The notes beneath the pieces were generated by a model, which made no database searches, was not told the origin of the DNA, and saw only the letters and a list, made by a program, of their open reading frames with translations. 64,000 nucleotides of DNA from the NCBI GenBank assembly GCA_002682825.1, contig NOKP01000008.1:1227595-1291594 (forward strand), given 5' to 3'. Below are positions 22,679-32,515 of the stretch, piece by piece. Positions within the stretch are counted from its first letter, which is position 1. The number at the start of each line of letters is the position of its first letter. A program made the position numbers and the translations under genes. The DNA comes from Neonectria sp. B-13 (Eukaryota; Ascomycota; Sordariomycetes; Hypocreales; Nectriaceae).

Positions 22679-22799
22679 AGGTCAAAAAGGACGATGAGAC
22701 TTCGTTTGACTACGCCTGGACCAGCACTGACGTTGATGTGGCCAACCCCGACAACTATCAGGGGCTGATGACAAGAATGGTACGACTGCGATTGATGAC

Positions 22800-23320
22800 A
22801 CCTGAGGTAATGCTGAGTCTGCTGACCACGCTGCTTCCACCGCCGCTGATAATACTTGGGGTGAGAGTGAGTCGGTCGAAACTGCCTTCTACTCCGCCGA
22901 ATCCGCTACTATCGAAACTTGCCTTGGAGATAACACCGAAGTTGATGAAAGTGGATACGGACAATGGGTTGAGGATGTTGCTGGAACCGAAGATCAGTGG
23001 TAATGCAGGAGGATTCGAGGGGAACACGTATGATGGGTGATAACGTGACGATGGGCGTCGCCGAACAACAAGAACTTTGCTTTGATGATTTGCTTTGCTT
23101 TCGAAGGATCGATGAACTGGAACGGAGGATCAGTGGTAATCGCAGAGATGGGGCATGTACAATGGGTGGATATGGCCACGAGTCACGACGATGGGCGTCG
23201 CCGAACTACAAGAACTTTGCTTTACTAATTTGCTTTGATATCGCATGATCGATGAGACTGGGAGGGAGGACCCGTGGTAATGACAGAGGATGGGACATGT
23301 ACGATAGGTGAATTACTCGT
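22800..23320. repeat. Diverged tandem duplications of the 3' end of the decayed gene
   Basis: A second copy of the tail, including DESGYGQWVED, follows the first (22,370-22,678). After it a unit of about 140 bp is repeated: ACGATGGGCGTCGCCGAAC occurs at 23048 and 23188 (period 140), and GATCAGTGGTAAT occurs at 22627, 22992 and 23128. Copies differ by many substitutions and contain stops, so they are probably non-coding now. Confidence 0.7.
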
Positions 23321-23490
23321 ATGATTACGAGTCGCGACGACAGATGCCGTTCACGACGAGGCCTTATTCTAGTTACCACTGTCTCACTCTAGAAGAGTCT
23401 CTCTTATATGAAACCAGGGCTTTATAAACATCATCACTGAGGACACGGCCAAAGTGTTTCTCTTGTCTTTATTGGTCCTTAACTCTACTA

Positions 23491-23630
23491 CCTCAATCCT
23501 AAACCCTCCATCCTAAGCCTCAATTCTAAGCCTCAATCCTAAAACCTCAATCCTAAAACCTCAGTCCTAAAACCTCGGTCCTACTAACCTTAATCATGCT
23601 GCCTTAATCCTGCTTCCTTAAGCCTACCTC
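23491..23630. repeat. Minisatellite, about 10 units of 13-15 bp
   Basis: The unit consensus is CCTCAATCCTAAAA. Central copies are exact and outer ones drift to CCTTAATCCTGCTT. It sits between the tail duplications and the decayed minus-strand segments. Confidence 0.9.
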
Positions 23631-24014
23631 CCCTTCCCTTTGCGTGATGCGCATCCGTGTGTTGCTTATCACAGTCTCCCAAGGTAAGGAACTCAGTAAG
23701 CGTCTCCCCATCTCGTACCTATACCATTCACATGTGCAAGATGGAGACATCATTAAAACAGTTCAAAAATGGTGACATTGAGTCCTCATCTGCAAAATAA
23801 TTGGAGGACAGTCGAGTTTAGTCTACCGGTGTATCGTTCAACGTGAACCCCCATTCTGCAGCGTGTCGACCTATCTCACCACAAAGATGAAATCCTTCCT
23901 CCATGCAATCTTGACCAATATACCGAATCCCCTTTCAACCTTGAATCCCTCTGCAACCATGAGAGAGCAAACTCTAGGCTTCGTGGCCGATTTGTTTTGG
24001 AAGTCTCTCCGAAG

Positions 24015-25129
24015 TCAGACCAGGAATAGCGTAATGTCGAGCTCAGTTGAAAACATTTCGACCCAGGCCATCAAGTGTTCGCGAGCGCCTTGCACATGCC
24101 CATGGACGGTGCAACCATATCCGCGGTGTAAGGACAGCCCTGGTGCATTTTTCATGTTCCGCGTTGAGAAGATGAGGTGTTCCAACCGCAATTGTGGCAC
24201 GAGTGATGGTATGAGCAGGTAGCGGTCACCCAGGACCTCAGCAAACTTGCAAAAGGCATCATTCGAAGGGATGGTGAATATCACAACTTTTCGAATTTGA
24301 AAGAGAAATTCTCGAAACGACGGGCCAACTTAGGCGATACCTAAGCGGAGGAGAACGGTCTGATCAGACTGATCAGACTCTTCCATATTCACCAGCAGAA
24401 ACTGCTCCTGGACAGTAGTCGCATATTGACCCGTTCCGTTCACCTCATAATACGGTCCATGGGATGACTCGGTGAGCGGCGAAACCACCAACCCTGTCCA
24501 AGTCGCGTTTCTGCCCTCAGGAAGCAATCGAGGTATCCGTCGATGGTTGACGTCGCGCGCTGGTCGCTATCATTGGAAAGATTCGTGTTCTTTTTCGGAG
24601 GCTGTCTAAATATGTGAGTACGCAGACTATACTGCACATAACGTGAGCACTTACATCCAGATATGAATTCATTCCGACATGACCCTCAAAGAGGCACTCG
24701 ATTGATTGTGAGGCGATGATGAGAAGGTAATGTTTGGGGGCAGCACATGCAAACACCACCGGATGAAGAGAATGGTGACGGGATAAAAAGATCAAGAGGT
24801 GCAGACCAGGGCGTCAGGTTTGAAGCATGATGAAGAAAGATGAACATAGGGCATGTAGTGCATGGACGTGTTTGCACTGAGCTTGGCTCACACTTGGCCC
24901 AGCCCACCTAGGGACGGATCAGGTAGTGCGCGCGCTCTTTGCGAAGAGCGGCATCTGCATGAGGAACGCCTCGCGTGAGATGCGACGCTTCAACGTCTAC
25001 ATCTGGGCGTCGGTGTTCGATGAGCTCGATGAACCAACGACTGGCGAATTGGAAGTTCGGAAAGTCTGGTGTCTGACGGGGTGGAGTCTGATTCCGCTGG
25101 TGTTGAAGGTCAAGCTCATCTGCAGTCAT
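24015..25129 (-). pseudogene. Decayed coding segments, minus strand, unknown family
   Basis: Successive minus-strand segments read like protein but are broken by stops and frame changes: DFPNFQFASRWFIELIEHRR near 25040; FACAAPKHYLLIIASQSIEC near 24750, before a GTAAGT...TTTAG intron-like stretch (about 24610-24660); NATWTGLVVSPLTESSHGPY near 24500; and FAEVLGDRYLLIPSLVPQLR near 24245, closing at 24015. No domain is recognised. It could be one multi-exon gene or several fragments; frameshifts make a functional gene unlikely. Confidence 0.35.
24358..24378. repeat. 21-nt palindrome, 10-bp arms
   Basis: GTCTGATCAG and CTGATCAGAC are separated by a single A. The same bases are a tandem copy of TGATCAGAC. 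Confidence 0.8.
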
Positions 25130-25261
25130 TTGTGCCTGTGCGGTCCCAAATGGAGCCAGTGTCCCTCAATCGCAGTCTGTATATTACTTGAAGGGAGCCT
25201 ATCTCAAGCGAGGAGGATAGGTAGACTAGGAACGACGAGTTGACATTAGGACGGTCTGGTG

Positions 25262-25413
25262 GTGGGTAGCAGATAATGATGCGAGTCCGAGTCGAATGAG
25301 CTAGTGCGAGTACAATGAGCGAGTACATTGAGTGAGTTCAAGTAGAACGTGCGAGTCGGAGTAGGATGAGTGGACCTGAGTTGAATGGGCGAGTGCGAGC
25401 CGAATGAGAGTTC
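25262..25413. repeat. Degenerate GCGAGT/GAATGAG repeat
   Basis: Roughly seven imperfect units of 17-21 nt, each with GAGT and (G/C)(A/G)ATGAG elements, for example GTGCGAGTACAATGAG and GTGCGAGTCGGAGTAGGATG. Non-coding. Confidence 0.7.
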
Positions 25414-25734
25414 AAAGATGGAACGTCTGCGTGTTCTGATAGCTATGGCGCGTTGGATGTTGTCGTGGAAGGAAGAGTGCGAATGAAGCTATCTCGATTG
25501 AAGAAGCAAAATTTTCTCTGCCTTGAGTGATGGTCGATGGGCTCTGCATGGAGTGCCGATCGCTTACCCCAGTTGAAATCTGTAAGAAAAAGAGCACCGA
25601 GTTGCTCTATTCTTCCGTTGTTGGGACATCGGCACCCGCAGGTTCATAAGTGCCAGTCCAAGTTTCCGATGAACCCAGCGCAGATACCGACTAGCTCCCC
25701 AAACTGCATCTTGTCTCTTTTCGTTCTGGCCTGA

Positions 25735-26899
25735 ATGGACTGGTCGAACAAGACGGCATCCATTGACAGCGAAAGTAGCTTGTCATTTCTTTGAGGGCAG
25801 AGACGTGAAGTTGGAAAAGAGAGAAAAGAGCAGATCCACAACAATGAAGTTGAAAGGGAGGGCGTGCGACGGCGTTGGGGGGCAATTGGGCTCTTTAAAG
25901 TATTGACCAGACAATGACGGGTTCGTGTTTGGTATGCCACTCAACGTCCATTGAGAGCGAAAGTAGCTGCTCATGCATCTGACGACAAAGAGGCGAGATT
26001 GGGAAAGCGACAAAGGGATAGGTCCGCAATGAAGCTGAACTGAAATTTAGCTCTCCAATATTCTGCAACCGATCACTGAATGTTTCGAGAGATGGCACCA
26101 TGTGGAAGATTCTGTGATGGGGAAAGCATCCAGGCACATTGTCGGTCGAGAAGTCATGTCTGCCACACCGAGAGCGTAGATCCTCAGGAAACCTGAAATG
26201 AAAGACGTGCAGCTGAATAAGGGAAGTCGTTGGGCTCTTCAAGTATCGACCGAACGATGAAGGCAAAGTGATAGAAGTGTTGTGATGAGAAAGTCGTCGA
26301 AGCACATTTCCGGTAGAGAAGAAAGGTCGGGCAGATGCGAAAGTGCAGATCCTCAAGAGCCTGAAAGGGAGGACATGCGACTGCACGAGGGAGTAGTTGA
26401 ACTCTCCGAAGTATCGACCAGAGGATTAGGGCAGAGCGATGGAAGGAGGGAGGGGGAGGGCGCTGTGATGAAGAATTGTCTGTAGCGAAGCAGTGTCGAA
26501 TAGGTCGAAAGCGTAGGTCCTCAAAAAGCCTGAAAGGAAGGAGGTGCGAGTGTATAAGAAAGGTAGTCGGGTACTTCAAAGCATCGATTGGAGAATGAAG
26601 GCAGAGCAATGAAGGAGGATGAGAGTAGAAGGTTGTGACGAGGAAAGCATCAAAACACTTCGTCGGTAGAAAAGTAATGTCGGACAAGTGCGAACGTAAA
26701 TCCACAATGTATCTGAAATAGAGGGCGTGCGAACGGGTTTAAAAGTAATCACACTCTTCAAAGTATCGACCGGACAATGAAGAGCTTCGTGGTAGGTATC
26801 CACTTAACGAACTGGCTACTGAATGCCAGCCCGGGACCACACACATCGATGGGTCCAAAGTTCGAGCGTTCGACCCGGGGGTCGGCGTCTCGCCGGTCT
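25735..26899. repeat. Satellite-like array, at least six units of 160-183 bp
   Basis: The landmark CTCTTCAAAGTATCGACCGG and its variants recur at about 25891, 26051, 26234, 26401, 26573 and 26752, i.e. at 160, 183, 167, 172 and 179 bp. Between them the units share GAGGACATGCGAC-like and GTCGGACA-like blocks and an element read on the minus strand as CCTTTCAGG(C/T)TTTTGAGGATCT. Units have diverged by substitutions and small indels. Open frames across it (173 and 163 codons, minus) follow from the repeats and have no domain. Confidence 0.75.
26750..26899. repeat. 150-bp dispersed repeat, copy A (at the end of the satellite array)
   Basis: It begins CACACTCTTCAAAGTATCGA and ends GGCGTCTCGCCGGTCT. 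Copy B at 28362-28507 differs by a 4-bp indel and a few substitutions. The first 40 bp equal the satellite landmark, so the element is a satellite unit fused to a GC-rich module containing CCCGGGACCACACACATCGA. Confidence 0.85.
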
Positions 26900-27022
26900 T
26901 GGGGGTGGTTGTTTGTCTCTTTAACATGGTATCTCGGGGTCTCGGGGCGTCTTCCTTGAAGCGATGGCTTCACGGCAGATGGTGTTAGCGATTGTAAAGG
27001 TGGCCAGATTAACAACACTTAC

Positions 27023-27358
27023 GATCGAAAGACTCATCAGGTTGAAAGACATTGTGCAAACGGCCCGTGTCAGTCAAGCCATTAAGGACGCTGGCGATAG
27101 CCTCTCGAATCTTGATGCATCCAGCTGGAACATCAAATCCGGGTCGAAGGCACTCCTTAGCGTAGAGGTACTTGACTTTGAGGACATCGATGTCAAAGTG
27201 ATGTGGCAGAACTCATCAGTTGCACGTTGGGTGAATGAAGCGGGAAGTTCTTCATCGGCCACCCAGTGTTCGTTTTCTTGCTCAAAGACTCCTTGATCGG
27301 AAAGCAATGTCGTCCAGGGATGGTTCCACGCGCCGGTGCCATCCGTCGAGTTTGTCAT
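27023..27358 (-). pseudogene. Frameshifted gene start, unknown family
   Basis: From ATG 27358 the minus strand reads MTNSTDGTGAWNHPW ... GVFEQENEHWVADEELPASF to about 27205. There the coding-like sequence moves by one base into another frame, FDIDVLKVKYLYAKECLRPG ... GRLHNVFQPDESFD, up to a good GTAAGT donor next to 27023. No intron fits at the switch, so a one-base frameshift is the simplest explanation. The next exon would have to start after a GCTAAC branch point, but dispersed repeat copy A soon follows. The family is not recognised. Confidence 0.5.
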
Positions 27359-27384
27359 ATGAAGGTGTGAAGATGTAAAGATGT

Positions 27385-27426
27385 GATGAGGATGAGGGAT
27401 GAGGGATGAGGGATGAGGATGAGGGA
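27385..27426. repeat. GATGAGG microsatellite
   Basis: GATGAGG and GATGAGGG units run head to tail about 30 bp upstream of the ATG of the frameshifted minus-strand gene. Confidence 0.9.
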
Positions 27427-28361
27427 AGTGAAAGCTATGTAGAGTGGTGGGCGAGGAAAGTGTGTTCACGGGGCGTTGGCGAGAATTTATTGTGTGATGC
27501 TGTCGGGTTCCACGTGATTCCGCGTTTGTTATTGATTATTTGTGTGCTCTTGTGGCTGGCAAGTGGCATGCGAAATTTTGGTGTAAAGACAATAGTAAAG
27601 TTGCCTGTTGGTTGCCTGGTTGAAGGTGCAGTTGTTGCGGGTGGCTGACAGGTGTTGACAACCGTTGGCGGGTTTTCGTTTGTCAGGTCATCAGGTGGTC
27701 GCCGGTTTTGGCTAAGGTAGGTAGGCTGGTAGGAGCGAGGAGGTGAGGTGAGAGTAAATGGTGTCAGGCTGGAAAAGAAGGTAGAATTGATGATCCCAGA
27801 TGCATTTTCGTCCAAAATGGAGAACAACTGCAATGGGGTGAGGTCATATAATTCTCATACTTGTGCCAGTATGAGCCTCGGCCTCTCTAGGAGGCACGAT
27901 CAGTGGATTCGAGGGCACGCCCACTGTCGCTTGTTGTAGTTTAACGATTGAAATTCCGTGACAAATGAAGTGTGTTTCCTGTAACGCTTCGGCGGGTTCC
28001 TATATAGGATCTGAATCTCCTAGACAGCTGTCCTTCTCGGTGTCGTGAGAGCGTCTGGTTGCTGGGGGCATCGCTGATTGAAATTTCTGGTTCTTGTCTC
28101 GGGCGTTCAATGAGCTTCATTTTGTATTCGACGTCGCTTGTGTCTTGTTTGTCTGGAGGACAGCAAAGTTCGGTGGCTCTTTTGCGCATAGGTTCTCCGT
28201 GGTCGCAGGATGAGAGAGTATGCAAGGCTATCGTAGGACTCGAAGTTGAGAGTGATGAGGGGGATGATGAAATTGAGGGATTGGTGGACGTCTCTGGCCG
28301 GCTTGTGATGAAATCAAGAAAGAAGAAACGGGGAAGAAGATGATGAGAATAGAGGGTTGAA
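27427..28361. other. Flank of the frameshifted gene, no supported gene
   Basis: The first part, read on the minus strand, is the presumed promoter of the broken gene; 27580-27605 matches the plus-strand stretch 19881-19906 at 22 of 26 positions. A hairpin with 8-bp arms (CTCATACT / AGTATGAG) lies at 27854-27875. An 82-codon ATG frame at 27941-28189 (minus) has protein-like, charged composition but no known domain. Confidence 0.4.
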
Positions 28362-28507
28362 CACACTCTTCAAAGTATCGACCGGACAATGAAGAGCTTC
28401 GTGGTAGGTGCCCACTTAACGAACCGGCTGATGCCAGCCCGGGACCACACACATCGATGGGTCCAAAGTTCGAGCGTTCAACCCGGGGGTCGGCGTCTCG
28501 CCGGTCT
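28362..28507. repeat. Dispersed repeat, copy B
   Basis: Second copy of the element at 26750-26899, in the same orientation, 146 bp, without a neighbouring satellite array. A duplication or insertion 1.6 kb away is inferred; no target-site duplication was identified. Confidence 0.85.
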
Positions 28508-28843
28508 GAGGTTTGTAGATGTTGTCTCCGAACTTGTCGAGAGTGGAGTTGTGGTTTCCTAGGAGAGGAGGGCTCGACCAGCAATGGGTCTTCTTGGGAG
28601 CCGGTGCTCTATCAGAATATGTTCTTTCGGTTGGCGCGTGTGCCTTTTCCTCTCTGGTCTAGGAGCTGGGGCTCTAACTAGAATCATACCGTGAGTTCTC
28701 AGCTGAGTCTGTTCGGTTGAGCATAGGGCGCGCGCCCGAACACGAACAAACACGAGCACTTGCTACCGCGAGATGGCTTTGTCGACTGGTATGAGAGGCG
28801 AAATAGACAGAGCAAGGGAGACAAGATGGGGGCGAAGGACTGA

Positions 28844-28868
28844 CTGTCTGTGCAAATTGCACAGACAG
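28844..28868. repeat. 25-nt palindrome, 12-bp perfect arms
   Basis: CTGTCTGTGCAA and TTGCACAGACAG flank a single A. It lies in a non-coding stretch; function unknown. Confidence 0.85.
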
Positions 28869-29405
28869 CAGAGGAGTGTGTATTCTTAGGTGTGTACCAC
28901 CCTCATGTGTGTGAAGGAGGAAAGGTCGGTTGGTGGTGGGGACACCCAGCGATGCAGTTTTTCACAGCTGGCCTCGTTTGTTTTCATTGATTCACAGTGG
29001 CCTCACCCGCGCCTGGCCGGAACCACTTTAGGGTAGTCTAGCGTTTCCACTGCACTGCTGGATTGTAATATCGACACTGCTAACACCTACTTCTAATTGG
29101 ACATAAGTCTCTTGATGAAATAACATGTACCCATGCCAGCCTCTGGACAATCTTACTCTCCGTATTATTTTTCTCCCAGAGGGGATTTAGGAATTAGGCG
29201 AAATTGTATTAAAAAGCTAAACAGAGAACACGAGATAATTAACTAACATGACGCCTGCATCGCGCATGAATCCACTCCTTGGTTCACATATCATATATTG
29301 CCTATACTAACTCGTCTTTCAGGAGGCCAAAGTTACGCAAGAATGGAAGGTTCTCAAGCCCACCGTATCAATAAATGTCTCCCTTTATATGATCTCTGGA
29401 ACTGA

Positions 29406-29573
29406 TGCGCGACGACAGGACGCACTGGCGTGGATGACGTCCACCTTGATAACGTCAACGCAAAAGCACTGGCCTATGAAGAATTGGTGGTCAGTGATGA
29501 GGATGGGAGCGAACAAATCGAATACGATGCCCATTTCGATGACATCAGCGTCGAGGAACTGGACGATGAATAA
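29406..29573 (+). pseudogene. Orphan acidic coding fragment
   Basis: A 55-codon frame with no ATG, preceded by a stop and ended by TAA at 29571. It reads TGVDDVHLDNVNAKALAYEE and ends HFDDISVEELDDE. It resembles the acidic C-terminus of a longer protein, perhaps a relic of a mobile element or gene, but no family can be assigned. A CTAACT...TTTCAG acceptor-like sequence lies about 80 bp upstream. Confidence 0.35.
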
Positions 29574-29730
29574 TTACAGGCTTCTTTGTCTAACCTGACC
29601 GGCAACAGAAACCAGACTTAAGGATTTTGCTCTGGCAAGGCTACGTGAGGCGCAACATTTTTTTCACTATCAACTAACTTCCTTGATCGTCTCATGCGAC
29701 AAAATGGCCTTCTGGGTGAAGGAGTCGTAT

Positions 29731-29983
29731 TATGTCGCGCAGTGATGTCTAATCTTTCAACTTTCTCAGTTTATGCTTCTCATTAGTTCAAAGATTCCGC
29801 ACTTCCATCAGTGATTATCATTGCTCACGTCAAACGTGTCAGTGCGTCTTTGTCCAGCTGCCTATCCGTAACTTGAACTCCAATTGTCTGCTAACCTCTC
29901 CTAAGCCATCTAATGTCGCGCCGAGATTTCTAATCCTCCAACTCTCTTTCTCAAAGTTGCGCTTCCCATCAATTAGTTCAACT
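29731..29983. repeat. Diverged direct repeat, two copies of about 70 bp
   Basis: Copies at 29731-29796 and 29912-29983 share ATGTCGCGC, TCTAATC(T/C)T, CAACT(T/C)TCT and ATTAGTTCAA in the same order with small indels. Confidence 0.6.
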
Positions 29984-30073
29984 GTTCGTTTAGTCTTCTG
30001 CATACGAATTGACCCCCACTCAAATAATTCGTTTGCTGACTATGCATAGGCGGCTTTATTCCGCACTGCATTC

Positions 30074-30100
30074 GATAAGGTATCTTATCTTATCTTATCG
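30074..30100 (+). promoter_or_regulatory. GATA-motif cluster upstream of SDA1
   Basis: One GATAA (30074-30078) followed by three consecutive TTATC (30085-30099), i.e. GATAA on the other strand at 5-bp steps, 117 bp or more upstream of the SDA1 ATG. GATA factors are known fungal regulators; binding here is inference, and a simple TCTTA microsatellite is the alternative. Confidence 0.35.
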
Positions 30101-30216
30101 CTCGCGGTAACCTTTTTTTCCAAGAGATTTTCCTCGTCGGTCCCCCACCACCCAGCCACTGAGGAAGAACACCGACTGACACAATCACATCCAATTGCAG
30201 CATTTGCGTCGTCACC

Positions 30217-32515
30217 ATGGTCAAACGCAAGGTCGCCGCCCTCGAGAAGCTGGATGCTGACTTGTGCGTCTCTATCCTGTCCAATTTTCCCGCCTTGATC
30301 AGGGCTGACTGACATTTTACTGCAGCGCGAGTCTTCAGCAGAAAATCCGTCGCGATCCCAGGTAAGCCGCTCACGCCCATTGCGCAGGGAATCTGTTGCT
30401 AATGTGGCCGCTAGATCGTACAAGGAAGAGTTCCTAAAGCAGTGGGAGCAGTATGAGTCTCAGCGCGAGATCTTCCTGGTCTCTCCGTCGACGGCCACGG
30501 CCGACTCCATCGAGTCCTTCCACAACATCATCGACCTGATCGCCCACGTTGCCGAGTGCTACAAGGAGGAGACGAAGACGTTTCCGGAGGACCTCACTGT
30601 CATCCTTACTCAGCACCATGCTATTCTACACCCTGAGCTGCGAGAGAAGATTGTCGGGAGTCTGGTGCTGCTGAGACGCAAGGAGATCATTAACTCGACG
30701 GCCCTTCTGACGACACTCTTCCCCATTCTTGTCTCGTCGCCAAGCAAGTCTCTTCGAGAGCTTCTATTCTCAAAGGTCCTGAGCGACATGCGGAATTCCA
30801 ACACAAAGACCATCAACCATCCCCTCAACCGCACAATGCAGACCGTTCTCTACAACCTCATCACCGCCGACCGCACATCGCCCCGGGCCATCTGGGCTAT
30901 CAAGCTGACCCGCGAGATGTGGAAGCGCCAGCTATGGACCGACTCGAAACCCGTCGATGTCATGAAGGAGGCCTGTCTATCCGACAACGAAAAGGTTATC
31001 ATCGGTGCGGTGCGCTTCTTCCTGGGTGGAGACCAGGAGCGTGAGGAACTTGAGGACGAGAGCAGTGACGAGGAGGTCGACCTCAGCAAGGTCAAGCACC
31101 AGATCGGCATCAACAAGAAGTCCAACAAGCAAAAGAGGGCTTATGACAAAGCCGTCGAGAAGGTCAAGCGGTTAGAGCGCAAGAAGCAAAAGCCCCATCC
31201 GCTCAACTTCTCTGCTCTACACCTCCTCCACGACCCTCAGGACTTTGCGGAGCAGCTTTTCTCAAAGCATCTGCAGAACACCAAGGCGAAGCTTTCCCTG
31301 GACTCTAAGCTACTTGTGCTCCAGCTGGTGACTCGACTTGTCGGTCTGCACAAGCTCACCATCATTTCGCTCTACTCGTGGTTCATCAAATTCCTCACCC
31401 CCCGCCAACAAAACGTCACGTCATTCCTAGCTTCTCTAGCGCAGGCGGTCCACAACCTGGTACCCCCAGATGTCCTCGAGCCCTTGATTCAGAAAATCGC
31501 CAACGAGTTTGTGTCTGAAGCCTCGGCGGCTGAGGTTGCTGCTGCTGGTCTCAACTCGATTCGAGAAATTTGTGCTCGACAGCCCCTCACCATGACCGAT
31601 ACTCTGCTACAAGATCTGGTCCAGTACCGAAAGAGTAAGGACAAGGGCGTCATGATGGCCGCAAAGGGTCTACTCTCCTTGTACCGAGAAGTCGGCGCGG
31701 AGCTGTTGAAAAAGCGCGACCGTGGAAAGAACGCCACCATCGGCCTGAAGAACGGCATCCAACATCAACGCAAGTTTGGTGAGGAGGATGTTGGGGGAAT
31801 TGAGGGTCTTGATCTCTTGGCGAACTGGAAGGAGGAGGAAAGGAAGAGGAAGCGACTTGCTGAGGGTCTTCCTGAGGATGGAAGTGATGTGGAGGAAGAC
31901 GGATACAAGTCAGATGATTGGGAGCTGGGCTCCGATGACAGCAGCGATTCGGGTGACTGGATCAACGTTGACCACTCTGACGATGAAGATGGGCCTGCGG
32001 TGAAGAAGCAAAAGACAGACGAAGAGACTGAGGCTGAAAAGGCAGCGGAGCTTGAACGCATCTCGAAGCTGGCCACTACCACCCTCCTTACACCAGCGGA
32101 TCTGGCTAAGCTTCAAGAGCTGCGCATGTCTTCCACGATTGAGAAGAAGCTAGGCACCCACCGCAAGCGTCAACAAGAGCTTGAGAACCGGCACCGCGAC
32201 GAAGGCCTGACGGCAGAACAGATTGAGGCGCCATCGCGTCTGCGCAAGCAAACCAAGGAGGAGCGGGTTGAGCATGCCCAGGACAACAAGCCGGACCGCA
32301 ACGAGCACAAGAGCACGCAGGCGATCCGCAAGTCCAAGCTTCAGGCCTCGGGCAAGAGTACGAGCAACAGGGAGAAGGAGCGCAACAAGAACTTCATGAT
32401 GACGCTGGGCAAGGCCAAAAGCAAGCAGAAGAGGAGTCTAGTGGAGGCGAGGAAGGTGTTGAGGGGCCATGTTGACAGAAGTACACGCGGAGGACGACGG
32501 AGGAACGGTACTTAG
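30217..32515 (+). CDS. SDA1: SDA1, 60S ribosome biogenesis factor (left-arm copy)
   Basis: A nuclear factor needed for 60S pre-ribosome maturation and export and, in yeast, for actin organisation and G1 progression. The model is join(30217..30263, 30326..30361, 30415..32515): 2,184 nt, 727 residues. Two introns of 62 and 53 nt near the start are supported by GTGCGT/TGCAG and GTAAGC/GCTAG signals, and give the conserved beginning MVKRKVAALEKLDAD then FASLQQKIRRDPRSYKEEF. A helical N-terminal domain (NUC130/3NT type) is followed by a Lys-rich linker (INKKSNKQKRAYDKA), the SDA1 domain, an acidic stretch (ESSDEEVD earlier; GSDDSSDSGDW later) and a basic C-terminus (KNFMMTLGKAKSKQKRS). Length is close to yeast Sda1 (767 aa). 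It occurs again, identical, at 52169-54467, which is unexpected for a single-copy gene. Confidence 0.96.

Larger units (their letters stand above)
28508..30216. other. 1.7-kb non-coding stretch before SDA1
   Basis: It holds a 12-bp GGGCGCGCGCCC palindrome near 28727, the 25-nt palindrome, an orphan coding-like fragment (29406-29573), a diverged direct repeat (29731-29983) and the SDA1 promoter. No intact gene is visible. Confidence 0.5.

Noticed and set aside
21627..23630. A true telomere or scaffold end inside the window
   Set aside because: The repeats contain TTAGG but not uniform TTAGGG, are short, and ordinary sequence continues on both sides.
25262..26899. A CRISPR-like array, suggested by the regular repeats
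   Set aside because: Units are long, diverged and contiguous without unique spacers, and the DNA is eukaryotic.
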